From assembly GCF_041381155.1 (NCBI RefSeq), contig NC_091139.1, forward strand, positions 5,518,383-5,582,382: a DNA stretch of 64,000 bases, written 5' to 3'. This DNA is from Argopecten irradians (lineage: Eukaryota; Mollusca; Bivalvia; Pectinida; Pectinidae). Shown here in pieces: positions 11,701 to 23,596 of the stretch; the stretch's first letter is position 1; each line of letters opens with the position of its first letter. The translations under genes and the position numbers were made by a program. Under the pieces are notes generated by a model. The model was not told the origin of the DNA. It worked only from the letters and a program-made list of their open reading frames with translations, and ran no database searches.

Positions 11701-14700
11701 CAATCATACCAGGAGTTTTATATGAGAGTGAACAAAACACACATAAACTCAGAACCTCAATAAAAACGTACAGATACATTTGACACAAAAAAAATCATAC
11801 TTTTAACAGAAATGAATATAAATACTGTTGAAGAATAAGAGCCATATGGTTGTATGCCTTCATAAACAGTACACAGATACAACTCTCTCTCTCTATTAAT
11901 CTCTTCAGAAAGGGGAGACAACTCTCAAATATGTTTTTGTCTTCATTTTTCATGGGACAATACTTGCATTTGGTTAAATTGCAAGAGAAACAAGTACAGC
12001 CGTTCTTTACTTACTATTTGAGGGACATTAATTTGTTTTATTAGATCTTTAAGGTGCAGCTTCCTTGTGCAAATGGGAACCAATTAGCCACCCTCGGAAA
12101 CCCAGTGTCTAACCTAAACTGCGCTACACATCAGCTCGTAGGCTGATCGACGTGGGTAACCGATTGCGATGATGCCAATAAGCTAGCTCATATCTCAATA
12201 TTTAGCAGAGCATGAATAGACTTACTAACATACATAGTCATAGTCTAATATTGGATTTTGAATAGACCTGGATATATCGACCCATATGTAAGAACTTCAC
12301 AGGTCTGTCTAAGTCCTAGGACTGAATAGCTAACTCTGAGACTAGGGTTGAAACCAATGGTACACCTTCCAAGGGAACTGTGTTCCGGCGGTTATTTTCA
12401 TGAATAATTTTTAGTAGAAGGCAATTAAAGCATACCATATCAATTCATCAACCTACAAAATCTCTACAATTCTGAAGTTTTTCTTAGACCATGTGTTAAA
12501 ACAAGGATTTATAAGTGAGAAGGATTCGTGACTGTCTAAACACCACGCGAGACGCCTATGAACCAGGAATAAAAACCATTTTTCTCAAATAATACTTGTC
12601 TTATCAAGTCAAACGAAACACCACTGTAAAGTTTATTAAATTTCACGACGTTTATTACTTACTTTAAGAACGGAAGATTTAAAAGATATGTCTTAAATTT
12701 TCGTTAAAAAATACGACAGCTCATGAAATGACGACCCACTTCAGAAAGTAAGACGGTAACCCTCGCACCCGCAAGCTACATCAAAGGCTGCGCCGACGGA
12801 TATCAAAGGAAAAGCAGTCGTCGCCCAACGTCACGGTCAGTGCACAAACACAAAAGCGCCTGCCTTGGACTTCCCCAAAACCCAGTTTGACTTATCCTTC
12901 TCATATACGTCCTTGGTTAAAATGACTGCATATCCAAAAATGTTTTCACTATAAATTTGTTAATATGTTGTACATTCAAAAACTTACTTATTACATGTAT
13001 CTCTAAGCCGACTGAAAAGCATAATCCACTGTTGTTATGGCAACAATGTAATATAGTTATAATCGCTGTTCCATAAATATTTGAACACCAATACACGGAT
13101 ACAGCAAGCCAAACATGGTAACATAGAGAGAATTTACATTTTACTGATGCTGTCTCCATAAATGAGATAGCGAGACCAAAAATTAAGATGTAGAGTGTTA
13201 AAAGTAACACTTGGCAAAGATTTGATCAATACTTTTTATAATAGTAAGCATTTGTATAAGCTGCAATTTTCACAATCACTATATTTATGAGCTGAGTCAC
13301 TTCACATGTAACAAAATTGTGGAATTATCATAGACGTTTTTAAGAAATATTGAAACCACCTTTTCAGTGAAAACTGTGTATTGAATACACAGTATGCGGG
13401 AAAAATGTAAAGCTTACAATTACTTTATCATCAGAAACCTACAAGACTGAACTCCATCGTTTGTATAAAGCAGTTTTAGGCTAAAATTAAAATATTGTTT
13501 GTTTGGGATTAACCGAACAACCCAATCGAAAAGCCCCTACTCAAATAGTTTTTTGGCTCCTCTGAAATTACAATTTTATTTTATTCAATTTTTCAAAAAC
13601 CTTTGGTTTACCAAATAAAAATGTTAATGCCAATGATAGTTCTTGTGAAAATAAAGCAAGCTCACTTCTGGAAAGCTTTTTGAATGAATTTTAAAAGAGC
13701 CATTTCAAGTACATACATTAAATGTGGTTCAAATTTTGCAAATAAAATAAAATCTTTTTCCAACCAATAGCTACCGGCCCACATTCTGCAAAGGTGGTTG
13801 GTAAATTCCAATTTCCAACGAGGAATATTTTAAGGATGGCCTTCTAGGTTTGCAACAATACATTTTTTTTCAAGAGATTTTATAAACATGTGCAGCTTTA
13901 GAGAACTTCACAGGTGCATTTAGTTTTCTACTGTGTTGCAGAGAACAAATCACTTGTACAAAATAATGAGAAAATCGTCTGTGACAAAGTTGTAATACTA
14001 ACATAAAATAAACAAAAGACTGAACTGAACACTAAAAAAGTTTGAACTGAAATAAACTCTTGAAGAAAACTGTTCTCTCCATTAGTCTATGACTAACAAT
14101 ACATTTATATTGTTATTGTTAAATATTCTCCCAGCAATCACTAGATATGACACCCACATCAAATTTTATAGGAACAGATGTTATTTTAAAGTATGACTTC
14201 AAAAATGTATATTGTAATTGTCAATATTTACAAAAAATGTTCAAGATCAAATATGTAGAACATCGAAAATTATGACAGAAATCTTTGAATTCAACTTTAG
14301 GACTTTGTCAGTAGCAATACTCGTAAATAAACCTTCATTTTATGACCAACACTACAGTTAAAGTGATATCAGACTGCAATGATTGAAAACCAATTATTAA
14401 AGGTCACCCCTAAATCACAGCTTCGACAAACTGGAGAGATTATATACAACTGCACTTCATTTTGGCAATCTCAATAACTAATATAATCAGTTTTTTAAAA
14501 CACTTTTAACAAAACATTACATAGTTGAAAATGTTATGCTATTTAACTTCAGAATAAATTTGTAGATAAAAAAATTTCTGTTTTGATACCAGTTTGATTT
14601 GATTGCATTATTGGTTTTTTTTTTGTCTGGATCAGTAAGATAAGAATCTTAATATCAAAATTATGTCTGATTTCCTTAGAAAATAGAATGTAAATTTTCA

Positions 14701-15082
14701 TTTTGTGAAAGAAAAAAAAATCAACATAATTTTGATAATCTTGAATAGCAATACATTATCAAAAGCATTCTTGTTCGAGGTTTTAAAAAAGAAAATTAAC
14801 TGTATTATGGAAATACAAGTGATTACGGTCAGGTGCAGAAACCTCCGGGCTAAACTGCACGACTAGATCTGCGTCAATGTGAGGTGGCAGCATATGAATC
14901 TGTGTTTCTGTGGCGATGCACGAAGTCCAGGTCCATATGTCACTCCCATCTACAGAGGAGGAAGGATCGGAAGAGCCAACAGAGGCTCCATCTATCACTC
15001 GCTCCCATCTACAGGGGAGGGAGAAGAGGGGACCAAGAGTCAGCCAAGGATATTGTCTTTGGAAGGCTGAACAACATAATCA
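8709..15082 (-). other. Probable RAB10 3' UTR and downstream region
   Basis: No exon is seen over 6.4 kb after the RAB10 stop. A - strand AATAAA at 8733-8728 is a reasonable transcript end, which would give a very long 3' UTR; many other AATAAA sites exist. It includes short direct repeats just after the stop (around 14,940-15,020, TCCCATCTACAG units), CA-rich runs near 10,310-10,340, and a dispersed repeat at 11430-11780. Confidence 0.4.
11430..11780 (-). repeat. Dispersed repeat shared with the duplicated region
   Basis: The reverse complement of this stretch matches 40,940-41,390 and its copy at 56,850-57,300, including CGCATGCAGTAGTA and GGCACGGTACGTCCTGAG boxes. The copy here lacks the tRNA-SINE that interrupts the other two, so it shows the empty insertion site. 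The element family is unknown. Confidence 0.65.
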
Positions 15083-18000
15083 TTATGTTGAACAGCAATT
15101 TTTCTTATCTTGTTTTGAACCACTTGTAAGGGTCTCTCCCTTGGGTTCTGAATCTCGACCTGGTGTCTGAAACAGAAGTAAGGCCATGATGAAATTGACA
15201 GAAAATTGCTATATTTTTTAAAATGAAATACATATAACGGTTAGGACACAAGATTTAATAACAGATTACAGTCTGATAAACATATGTTTACATATCCTTA
15301 CTCTCAATCCACAATATGCAGGATCTATTATTAACAAGTATACAGATCCTTTTTGATCGATTTAAACCTATTCTATTGTAATACTATATATACAACAGGA
15401 TTGGGCACAAGGTTTCCACTTTCCAACTTATGAGAAGCCCTTTCCTTATTAACATGTGTACAGCTCCTTATTCCCACTCTAGGACATACAGGGTCTGAAA
15501 TCATCTCATTACCAATCACATTCTTGTATATGCCCTTAACATTCCACATAATGGGGCCCAGTTTTACCAACACTCATTTAACTTATAAAAGAATCAGCCA
15601 AAAGGAATCCCTTAGTTTAAAACTCTCCATATCAAAGCATTACAGATTTTAAGCAAGGCTCCTTAACTGAACATATTTTTCTTAATTTTTTTAATGCTTT
15701 TCTATAAGGAAATTTAAGTTGAGGAATTCCTTATGTAAGATTAAGGATTGTTCGTGAAACTGGGCCCTGTACATGTACTTTAAATTTACTTTCAAGACTG
15801 ATCTCAGATAATGTCAATTGAAGAATTTTATCATCACATTCATATATCTAATTAAGTTTTCTTGGCAAAAGGAACACAAATAAGATCCTGCAAACTGACT
15901 TCTCTCACTTATTATTTACTTCCAAGACTTTGGAAGAAGTAAATTCATTGGTCTACGCAAAAGGTCATCTTAATATGAATCCTTATGAAATGTTTTCAAG
16001 ATCCTCAGTGTAATAAAGTGAGATCTGCATTCATTTAAAGAGCTTTAACATGTACATGCACAGAAGTTTCTTAGTTTGTACAACTATAGAGAGATCTCAA
16101 CCATCACAAAAATATTTCTTTACAAACTAACAAAAATCAACATCACTAGCCAGCAACTTACCTTCAATAATATTGCATTGGCTAAATCCATAAATGCCTT
16201 TTCCACATTTATATTAGCTTTAGCACTCGTTTCTAAAAAGGGTATTGAGTGTTCCTTTGCAATCTGGGGGAAAAAAACGGAAATTTGTTTGGTAATGTAG
16301 TCTGTTTGACCAGAGGACACGCTTCAGCAAATATCTAATCTTATAATTGGAAATATTACAATAGTGTATTACCATAGTGTACACCAACTTATTCACTTTT
16401 TTCCTGGATAGTAATAAATCACCAACGTAAACGTTTCAAACAAACATAAAGAAACATTTCAAAAACTGTAAAGTAATGTTTCAAACACAGGTGAACCTTA
16501 TCTCTTTCACCCCTATGTAACTTTAGTAGACTCTACCATCCATTGATTTGGATGAGTCCATTATGGCCTACAGTGGTGAAAGGGTTATACATTTAGATTG
16601 CAAAATTAATTTGCATTAAATAAATTGTAATGTTAATGGCCCACTACATTTCAAAATCAGCTTTTAATTTTTGAAATGGGAATGTAAAACGAGATTGAAA
16701 ATTTTTGGTAGAGATTCGGAATTTATTAGCTAATATCGTTAATACTGCAGTTAACATCACCTTCTGAACAATTTTATCAAAATAAATTAAATGTTAATTT
16801 TCATAATGAAGGTCATGTTTACTGCTGTCGTCCTAATTCCTGTTCACATGTGTTGGTTTTTACTATCACTACGCCAGACACCAACTCAAAACAAATCTTC
16901 ACTGTTAACATATATGTAACCCTGGTCAATACTAGCCGCAATATATCGCTCGGCTAGAGAGAACTTCTCTTTAGCTCGATCGGTTGAGCGTCAGACTAGT
17001 AATCCAGAGGTCCCGAGTTCGATCCCTGGCAGAGGCAGGTATTAAATTTATTGTAAATCCTGCACCCTGTTACATTGGCGCCCATGTAGGGACTCGGGAA
17101 TGATACTTCACGATACCTGCGAAGGAATCGTTGTGACCCCTGGAAACTCGCGGACGAGTTCATTCCTGGAGGGGGAGTATGTAACCCTGGTCAATACTAG
17201 CCGCAATATATCGCTCGGCTAGAGAGAACTTCTCTTTAGCTCGATCGGTTGAGCGTCAGACTAGTAATCCAGAGGTCCCGAGTTCGATCCCTGGCAGAGG
17301 CAGGTATTAAATTTATTGTAAATCCTGCACCCTGTTACATATATATTGTAGGACATTTAGCAGTTATTTGGTTTTGTAACCTTATCTAAGCAATCAATAT
17401 ATATTTCTTAACTTAAAATTGTTTGGAAAAAAAAAAATTTTGTTTCCGACTTTTATGGAAAGGTAATGGGCTTTTAATATAGGAATTCAAAGGAAATATT
17501 CCAACATGTATTGTAATGACAGAAAGACCTAGCTGGATAAAACTTACAGACTCTCCACGGTCCTTCGACACCTGACGTTTGTTCTCCATGTCACACTTAT
17601 TACCTAAAATCATTTTTTCTACATCTTCATTGGCATGCTGGAAAAACAACAACAATATCTTAGAATGTTTTCAAATCAACGCTCTACTAAAGTCAGACTC
17701 AGCAGTTCTTTTTTATTAAACCTAAAGAAGTGTCTTTAAAAATGTCAAGTCCCATTATAATAGCTAGGAAGGACTTAAATATCAGAGTTCCAATTATGGA
17801 TAAATCGTGTTCAACTTTGACTTATCAAAATAATTCCTACAGATTATAAGATCATGCTCCATTATGATATACTACTTCTATAGCTGGACATGCACATATG
17901 AACAGAAATTTAATATATAGGATTTTTACAGGCAAGTCTATATAGCTAGAACAGTAAATAATTTTCCAATTTTGATAAGTCTCGGCACAAAAAAAGGTTC

Positions 18001-21000
18001 TCAAAATTTTGGCGAGTCCCACAGGAAAATCTTGAGTCCAGAACTTGTCTAGACGAGTCCTGTCGATCACTAATGAATAAGAACAGCAGTGAGACAGTAA
18101 ATTAAAATTCAGTAATTAAGGTGAGTGGCCATACCTCATCAATGTTCCTTAACCACTTGGATATATTTTCGAAAGACTTTGTGTTTGTGATATCATAGAC
18201 CAGCATGATGCCCATGGCGCCGCGGTAGTAGGATGTGGTGATGGTGTGGAAACGCTCCTGTCCAGCTGTATCCCTGTAGTACACACACAAAACATTTCAA
18301 CATTGGAATCACTTAATCAATGTATGTAGCTTATACTGGCCACCTGGCCCTAGGTTAATGATAAGACTTTCTCAGCAGTTCTTTACTAGATTATCTCCCC
18401 CTAGTTTGAAACTCTAAAATCAGACATATGCAAGTAGTAGAGACAAAAATAATCAAGCCAAATTTAAAGTGATTTTTTTTTTCAATATTCTAGAGACTGG
18501 TGGCCAGTCTATATGTAGCTGTATAAATGTCAATTTATACAATTTGTTTGTTTGATTAAATTAATGTCCTATTATAATTAACAGCCAAGGTCATGTAAGG
18601 ACAGACTCCCATTTACGCAGTGTGTTGCGTGTATGAAATACGGATGTGTGTTTTGGGAGACTGCGGTATATTCGTGTTGTCATGTGTCTTCTTGTATAGT
18701 GAAACTCTGTCCTCTTTATAGTGCTATATCACTGAAGCATGCCGCCAAAGACAACAAGCAACACACCCAATCCGATCACATTATACTGACAACGGACGAA
18801 ACAGTCATCCCACTCCCTTAATGCTGATCATGAGAGCGCATTAATACAAAGAGCAATTTAAAGTAGACTGATTGATCACCAGACCATATGTTGGTTAGAA
18901 GACTTTCTCAGTAGAGTTATAATACTACATTAATACGATTATAAAATCTCTTCCTCCTAGTTTGAAACTTACAATATGAGACAAACATATATAATCAAGC
19001 CAAATTTGAATTCTATATTTCCAGGGCTTTTTCTCACTGCTTTGGGAATGGGGCCTGTGGCTTTGAATTTGGGAAAATGGAGCGTCAAAACCAAGATTTG
19101 GGAAAATTATGAAATATGAAATAAAGCTTAACAATTGAGATTTTTTATTTCCAGTGTAGTTTATATACTTTTTTGAAGACAATTCACAAATATGTAAAGC
19201 CTTAACCAACTAAGGTCATGCAATATTTTGGGATAGTTTTCAAGAAATTTTGATTTTTTGGAAATTTTAGGGTTGAATTGGAAACAATTTAGAGGTTTTG
19301 TCATGGGGAATGGGGCCGATTTTCGACCCCAAATCATGCTGAACAAAAGCCCCTGATTTCTGACTTTAAAATTTCAATTCATGGTTGCCCAATACAATGT
19401 TACCTAACTTATGATAAACAGAGGGTGTTTTATAATAATTTTAAAAGGTTTAAAGTTGGCATTGAGGTCAAGGTCATAGTGGCATAATCAGCAGCTGATC
19501 TTGGGTCACTATTATTAATGGAAACCCCTAGGGTATGACAGATTGCGCGCACTAACCTTTTGAACCTGAAGACAATTACATGACGTCATGGCTTCATGCG
19601 GTGTGACTGTGGTGTGCATTATCGATGACGTCATCAATATTGACGTGCAGACGATGGAACCATGTTCATGTCGCAGTGAAAATACTTCATTTTCTTTTGT
19701 AAATGGGAGAAAAAGAATCATTCCCTACCTATGAGGGTGTGCCAACAAATCACAACCCTCGGGGAAATTCCTGGATGTCCAAACCCTCGGCAAGCCTCAG
19801 GTTGGACGTTCATGAGTTACCCCTCGTTTTGTTATTTTGTTGTCACACCCTCTAGGTAAGGAATGATTCTATCAATCAGGTTTTGTTGTTTAAGGATAAA
19901 CCAAGTGTTCTATGGTAGATGTTGGTAAAGGTGAATACATTGGTCAAAGTGACTTGACTAATGACTTTTTGTTTTGTTTAATTTTGATGAAACAGGAATG
20001 GTTTATATATCTAATTCCTAGCCAGTAAGTCAGGTGAACTGGTTATTTATTCAATACAGATCTTTATATTATCTAGGTTGTAGAATCAGATTGATAATGG
20101 GATCTAACAAAATCAGTACTTACCATATTTGTAGTTTTATTTTCTTGCCTCCTAATTCTACTGTCTTAATTTTAAAGTCAATACCTGGAAGGAAATAAGA
20201 AAGGACTTTAAGATTGATATCTATATATATACATATATAGTACAAAATCATGATTCATATTATTATCAATTTAACACTGTGTAAACATATATATTGTATA
20301 CCAGGTCTATCCTACATAATCCTGACTCTGCATTTATCACCAACAGGAAGTTTAATGTGTACGAATACTCCACACATCATTATAACAGCCAGTGACGTTG
20401 ACTCTGTGCGCAATCTGAAATACCAATTTCAGACGATTTGTGTTATAATTTGATGAATTATTAAATTTTGAATGATTGATATGTCATACAGGTACATGTT
20501 TAGTACTTTCATCCTAGTAGACACATTGCACTTATACATAAATTTGTATTTTGAGAAGCAGTCTGCATAAACTGTCCATGAGCGAATTTTTGATTTTTAG
20601 AATATATCATATTTGTTCAGGTGTTCACAGTATATTTATAATAGTATATAGAGGTTATCATATAAGCTTGCATGTATTTTAAAATTTATAATTATTTATG
20701 CAACTACAGTGTATATTTTTGGTAAAACATGAACTCCAGTACAATATATAAAGATAAAAATGTTGCGTTTAAAGTTTTGCATACCTAAGTATATAATAAT
20801 ACAGTGATTTTCTTATTCAATAATTTCAGGGGCCTGTACCTTTTCAATTGGGAAAAATTTACAGTGTATTTTTCTTGAAATATGTACATTCTAAAGAGTT
20901 TTTCTTTATTAGGGAAAATAATTACATAAAATTGGAAAAACACAGCAAAATTTCTCTAGGGGAAGGGGTCTTTATTCGGCCCCAAATGTACCTAAAAAGC

Positions 21001-22454
21001 CCACTGTAATAATAGTTTTTTTTTTTTATTCAACTGTGTAAAATGTGTAACAGCATTCGACTGGGTCGATCATCGGTGACCAGGTAGCTCATCAGTCATT
21101 AGAACACTCGGCTAGTGTTCGGAGGGTCCCGGGTTTGAATCCCGGTCGGGCCACTACATTTTCTTCCCTCCTGTTACAGAATTGGTGCCCAACTAAATAA
21201 TCTACAGTATAGTGTTGTTTGGAAGGGTCTTGTTACTCTCTTATGTCTTTGAGGGCAAAGACTTCGAGAAATGAGAGAGGAGTGTAGCGGGATTGGACTG
21301 GGTCGATCATCGGTGATCAGGTAGCTCAGTCAAAGAGCACTCGGCTAGTGTTTGGAGGGTCCCAGGTTCAAATGTCTGGCTGCTACATTTTCTCCTCTCC
21401 TGTTACAAATGCAATGATGCCAATATCTTTGTGTACCACAGATGTTTTTTTTTTGTTTCATCCCACTTCATATTTTTGTGTCTGTAGGTAGATTTAGACC
21501 TCAGCAGAAATTCAAGCTTGTCTTAAAATATAACTAGACTCTAGATCTATGTAGGGGTTTCATTATCTTTCATGACAGGCATGCAGTACAATTGCAATTT
21601 CAAGGGGTACTTTTTTATACTATCTGTATGCTATCTTATGTAATTTAACACAAATCAGGCGGTACCACAGCCATGCAGGTTCGACCGGCAAAAAGTAACA
21701 GGTACCGCCTGATATTGAAACCCCTGTCTATATGGGTCTGTAAATGTTATTTGACACATTGTTATTTATAACCATGTAATGGGACCCAACCATTAGTCAT
21801 GACGGAACATTAGTCGTGATTGTGTTCATATTCTACTATGCGCCCAGATTTCCTGATGTCTGGAGCTACTGACGAAAACTTCATGACGGTGTTAACGTGG
21901 TTTTGTTTGTGTGGAAATAATGTGTATCATGAGATGCAAACAATTATTATTTTCCCAAATCATAACTAATGTTCCTTCACGACTACACTGGTAGCTAGGT
22001 CCCAGTATAGAGTATCGTTTCATTTGCATCCCCAAGTTACCACTCACTCTAACAGTCGGTAATATTATATTGAATATTTTGATCTATCGCGTTACTATCA
22101 CATGCATTCATTTTCAATCTCCACCAAATACACATTGTTTGGAATTATTTTGATGCTGATTGCATGCCCACGATGCATCCATTGTCATCTTGTGTGGTCA
22201 CAATTATCATATTAAAACGGATACGTGACTATGACTCAACAACCGAAGAGTCGTATCATGAAGTGGTCATTTAAAAATAATAGGGAGGGGGCACCTGGTG
22301 TCAAGAAGACGACGGTCCGTGACTTACCTATCGTGGAGATAAATGTTGTATTAAAAGCATCATCAGAAAAACGAAAAAGGAGACAAGTTTTGCCTACGCC
22401 AGAATCTCCGATCAGAAGCAATTTGAACAACAGATCATATGTCTTTTTGGCCAT
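15083..22454 (-). CDS. RAB10: RAB10 small GTPase, complete, six exons
   Basis: Exons in transcript order are 22454-22328, 20184-20124, 18273-18135, 17637-17548, 16263-16162 and 15166-15083; all borders are GT/AG and phases fit. The product has 200 residues, the length of vertebrate RAB10. The start [19 protein letters not shown] is typical of RAB10. Visible motifs: P-loop GDSGVGKT (16-23), switch I FISTIG with the effector Thr, [18 protein letters not shown] (switch II), NKCD for guanine binding, and ETSAK. It ends CCST, a CCXX-type double geranylgeranylation signal, after a variable tail. RAB10 acts in exocytic and recycling traffic and ER/Golgi membranes; membrane cycling needs GDI and a DENN-type exchange factor. 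RAB8 is the main alternative, but the start and switch regions favour RAB10. Introns are full of mobile DNA. Confidence 0.96.
16915..17339 (+). mobile_element. Miniature LTR element with tRNA-Thr-like LTRs (family A)
   Basis: Two 160-bp LTRs, 16915-17074 and 17180-17339, look identical base for base, start TGTAAC and end GTTACA. One base after the left LTR is a primer-binding-like site, TGGCGCCCATGTAGGGAC, close to the tRNA-Lys type. A purine tract GGAGGGGGAG precedes the right LTR. The interior is about 105 bp and non-coding. Each LTR holds a tRNA-like unit with A box TAGCTCGATCGG, anticodon loop CTAGTAA (AGT, Thr) and B box GAGTTCGATCC. Flanks share a 4-bp TATA. It lies in RAB10 intron 4. 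Identical LTRs suggest a recent insertion. It is a terminal-repeat retrotransposon in miniature, which must be moved by another element's proteins. Orientation follows the tRNA box and primer site. Confidence 0.85.
18543..18612 (-). mobile_element. SINE 3' fragment
   Basis: TTGTTTGTTTGATTAAATTAATGTCCTATT... followed by TCATGTAAGGACAGACTCCC matches the 3' end of the SINE at 26247-26467 but carries no tRNA head. It sits in RAB10 intron 2. Confidence 0.55.
19022..19355. mobile_element. MITE with CAGGGCTTTT ends
   Basis: CAGGGCTTTTTCTC at the left is matched by an inverted ACAAAAGCCCCTG at the right. Inside, GGGAATGGGGCC boxes lie near both ends. Non-coding. Similar in plan to 20827-21006; the CAGGGG-type ends suggest a hAT-like family, which is a guess. 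Confidence 0.55.
19714..19870. repeat. Long imperfect hairpin with CCCTCGGCAAGCCTC centre
   Basis: AGAATCATTCCCTACCT at 19714 is repeated inverted as AGGTAAGGAATGATTCT ending at 19870. The arms pair imperfectly along their length and meet at CCCTCGGCAAGCCTCAGG. The hairpin at 48222-48383 has the same centre with different arms. It is non-coding and lies in RAB10 intron 2. Confidence 0.7.
20827..21006. mobile_element. Short MITE related to 19022-19355
   Basis: Ends CAGGGGCCTGTACC and, inverted, CAGTGGGCTTTTTAGG. It shares GGGAAAAATTTAC and GGGGTC...CGGCCCCAAAT boxes with the larger relative. Non-coding, in RAB10 intron 1. Confidence 0.45.
21046..21407 (+). mobile_element. Miniature LTR element with tRNA-Thr-like LTRs (family B)
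   Basis: LTRs 21046-21178 and 21283-21407 both run from TGTA to CTGTTACA. A primer-site-like TGGTGCCCAACT follows the left LTR after four bases, and a purine tract GAGAGAGGAG precedes the right LTR. The inner part is about 104 bp and non-coding. Both LTRs contain GGTAGCTC (A box), the anticodon-loop-like GGCTAGTGTT (AGT, Thr) and, in the left one, a clear B box GGGTTTGAATCCC. AATG flanks both sides. LTR sequence differs from family A, but the plan is the same. The two LTRs have diverged visibly, so this is an older insertion than the family A copy. It lies in RAB10 intron 1. Confidence 0.8.
21553..21726. mobile_element. MITE with AGGGGTTTCA ends
   Basis: AGGGGTTTCATTATC and the inverted TGAAACCCCT bound about 174 bp. 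A second inverted pair, CAGGCGGTACC and GGTACCGCCTG, lies at 21,657-21,713. Non-coding, in RAB10 intron 1. Confidence 0.5.
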
Positions 22455-23060
22455 CTCAAGGCTTTTCAAATATAACACAAAATGGCGGAGTCCGATTAAT
22501 AAGAGCAAGAAGATTACTCTTTCCTCTGAGCCTCCTCTACTTAAACTTCGACAGTCCTCGAATCTCTGTCATTTCCTAAGTCAATCTGTGTAAAATGACA
22601 GTCTAATATCTATTTCTGGGTATTATATCAGATCAATAATCGGCAGACTTCATCAGTCGCCTCGAATCACGTCACTTCCTTATACGGGTTCTATTGCATT
22701 ACTTCATCACAAGGGAGATAACTCTTACGGACCAAAACATTTGGCATCAGACAGTAATTTGAACATCCACCTTATGTGTACAGTAGTATACATGTACTAA
22801 CAGAAGTGACAGTAAATAATATTTACTAACATAGACAGCCAATAAATTTCTAGATAAAATTATGACCAGCGACAGTTTCTCTTTTTGGATGCTTTTACCA
22901 TAAAATTCCACAAAATTTCGTTATGGTTTATTGGGAAAAAATCCGAGACCGTTTTGAAATATAAGAATATTATATTCGGTTCAGCTGATTATTTATAAGA
23001 AGTAAAATCCACAAAATCACGTCTTTCTATTGAATGATTTAGCTGATCTTTATTAAAGAA
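22455..23060. other. RAB10 5' flank
   Basis: This stretch should carry the RAB10 5' UTR and promoter. I see no TATA box at a fitting distance and no other gene. AAGGGAGATAACTC near 22,711 is a short motif seen repeatedly in the window. Confidence 0.4.
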
Positions 23061-23377
23061 CATCCTCGATACTCCAGGGCTTCCGATCACTTACGATCTC
23101 TACACCCCTGGACTATCTCATAGTGAAATTGAAGGCAGCTCAGCGGAAAACATTTGACCAATCACAGGCTAGCAAATATTTCATATGAAGACTACGGAGA
23201 GAGCGACGCCTAACATCAAAGCCACAGAGTCAACCACAGTGTATCGTTATACGGCTCTTTTGATGTACATCAAACGACTAAGTTACCTGTTCTATTCTGT
23301 TGCCTCCAGTTTTACTATGAGATAGTCCAGGGGTGTAGAGATCGTAAGTGATCGGAACCCCTGGAATATCGAGGATG
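23061..23377. mobile_element. MITE with 64-bp near-perfect inverted repeats
   Basis: The left arm CATCCTCGATACTCCAGGGC and onward to CTATCTCATAGT recurs inverted at 23,314-23,377 with about two differences; weaker pairing extends further inward (CTGCCTTCAATTT against TTGCCTCCAGTTT). About 317 bp, no coding capacity. The high arm identity suggests recent activity or maintained folding. Confidence 0.8.
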
Positions 23378-23596
23378 ATCTCTGTATAGATTGTCTATTT
23401 GTAATAATAATGCAAACAAACAGATGCTTAAAAATAAGAATTTCACGTAAAAATGTGTTGCAAAAATCCAGTGGAGGTCACCAATTTACAACCCTGGATG
23501 TAACATGGTTGGTAAAAAAATGGATGCTATATAATATTACCGTAAAAAACTTATTATTGTATTATGTTAGACAGTTAGTTTACATACAAAAAATGT

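Noticed and set aside
14879-15170. Three overlapping + strand frames of 63-86 codons
   Set aside because: They are shadows of the last RAB10 exon and of short direct repeats in its 3' UTR.
16968-17040. Functional tRNA-Thr gene
   Set aside because: The tRNA-like unit is part of each LTR, occurs in both, and its stems pair imperfectly; it is more likely a captured promoter than a working tRNA.
22225-22593. 122-codon + strand frame
   Set aside because: It is the opposite strand of RAB10 exon 1 and its 5' flank.
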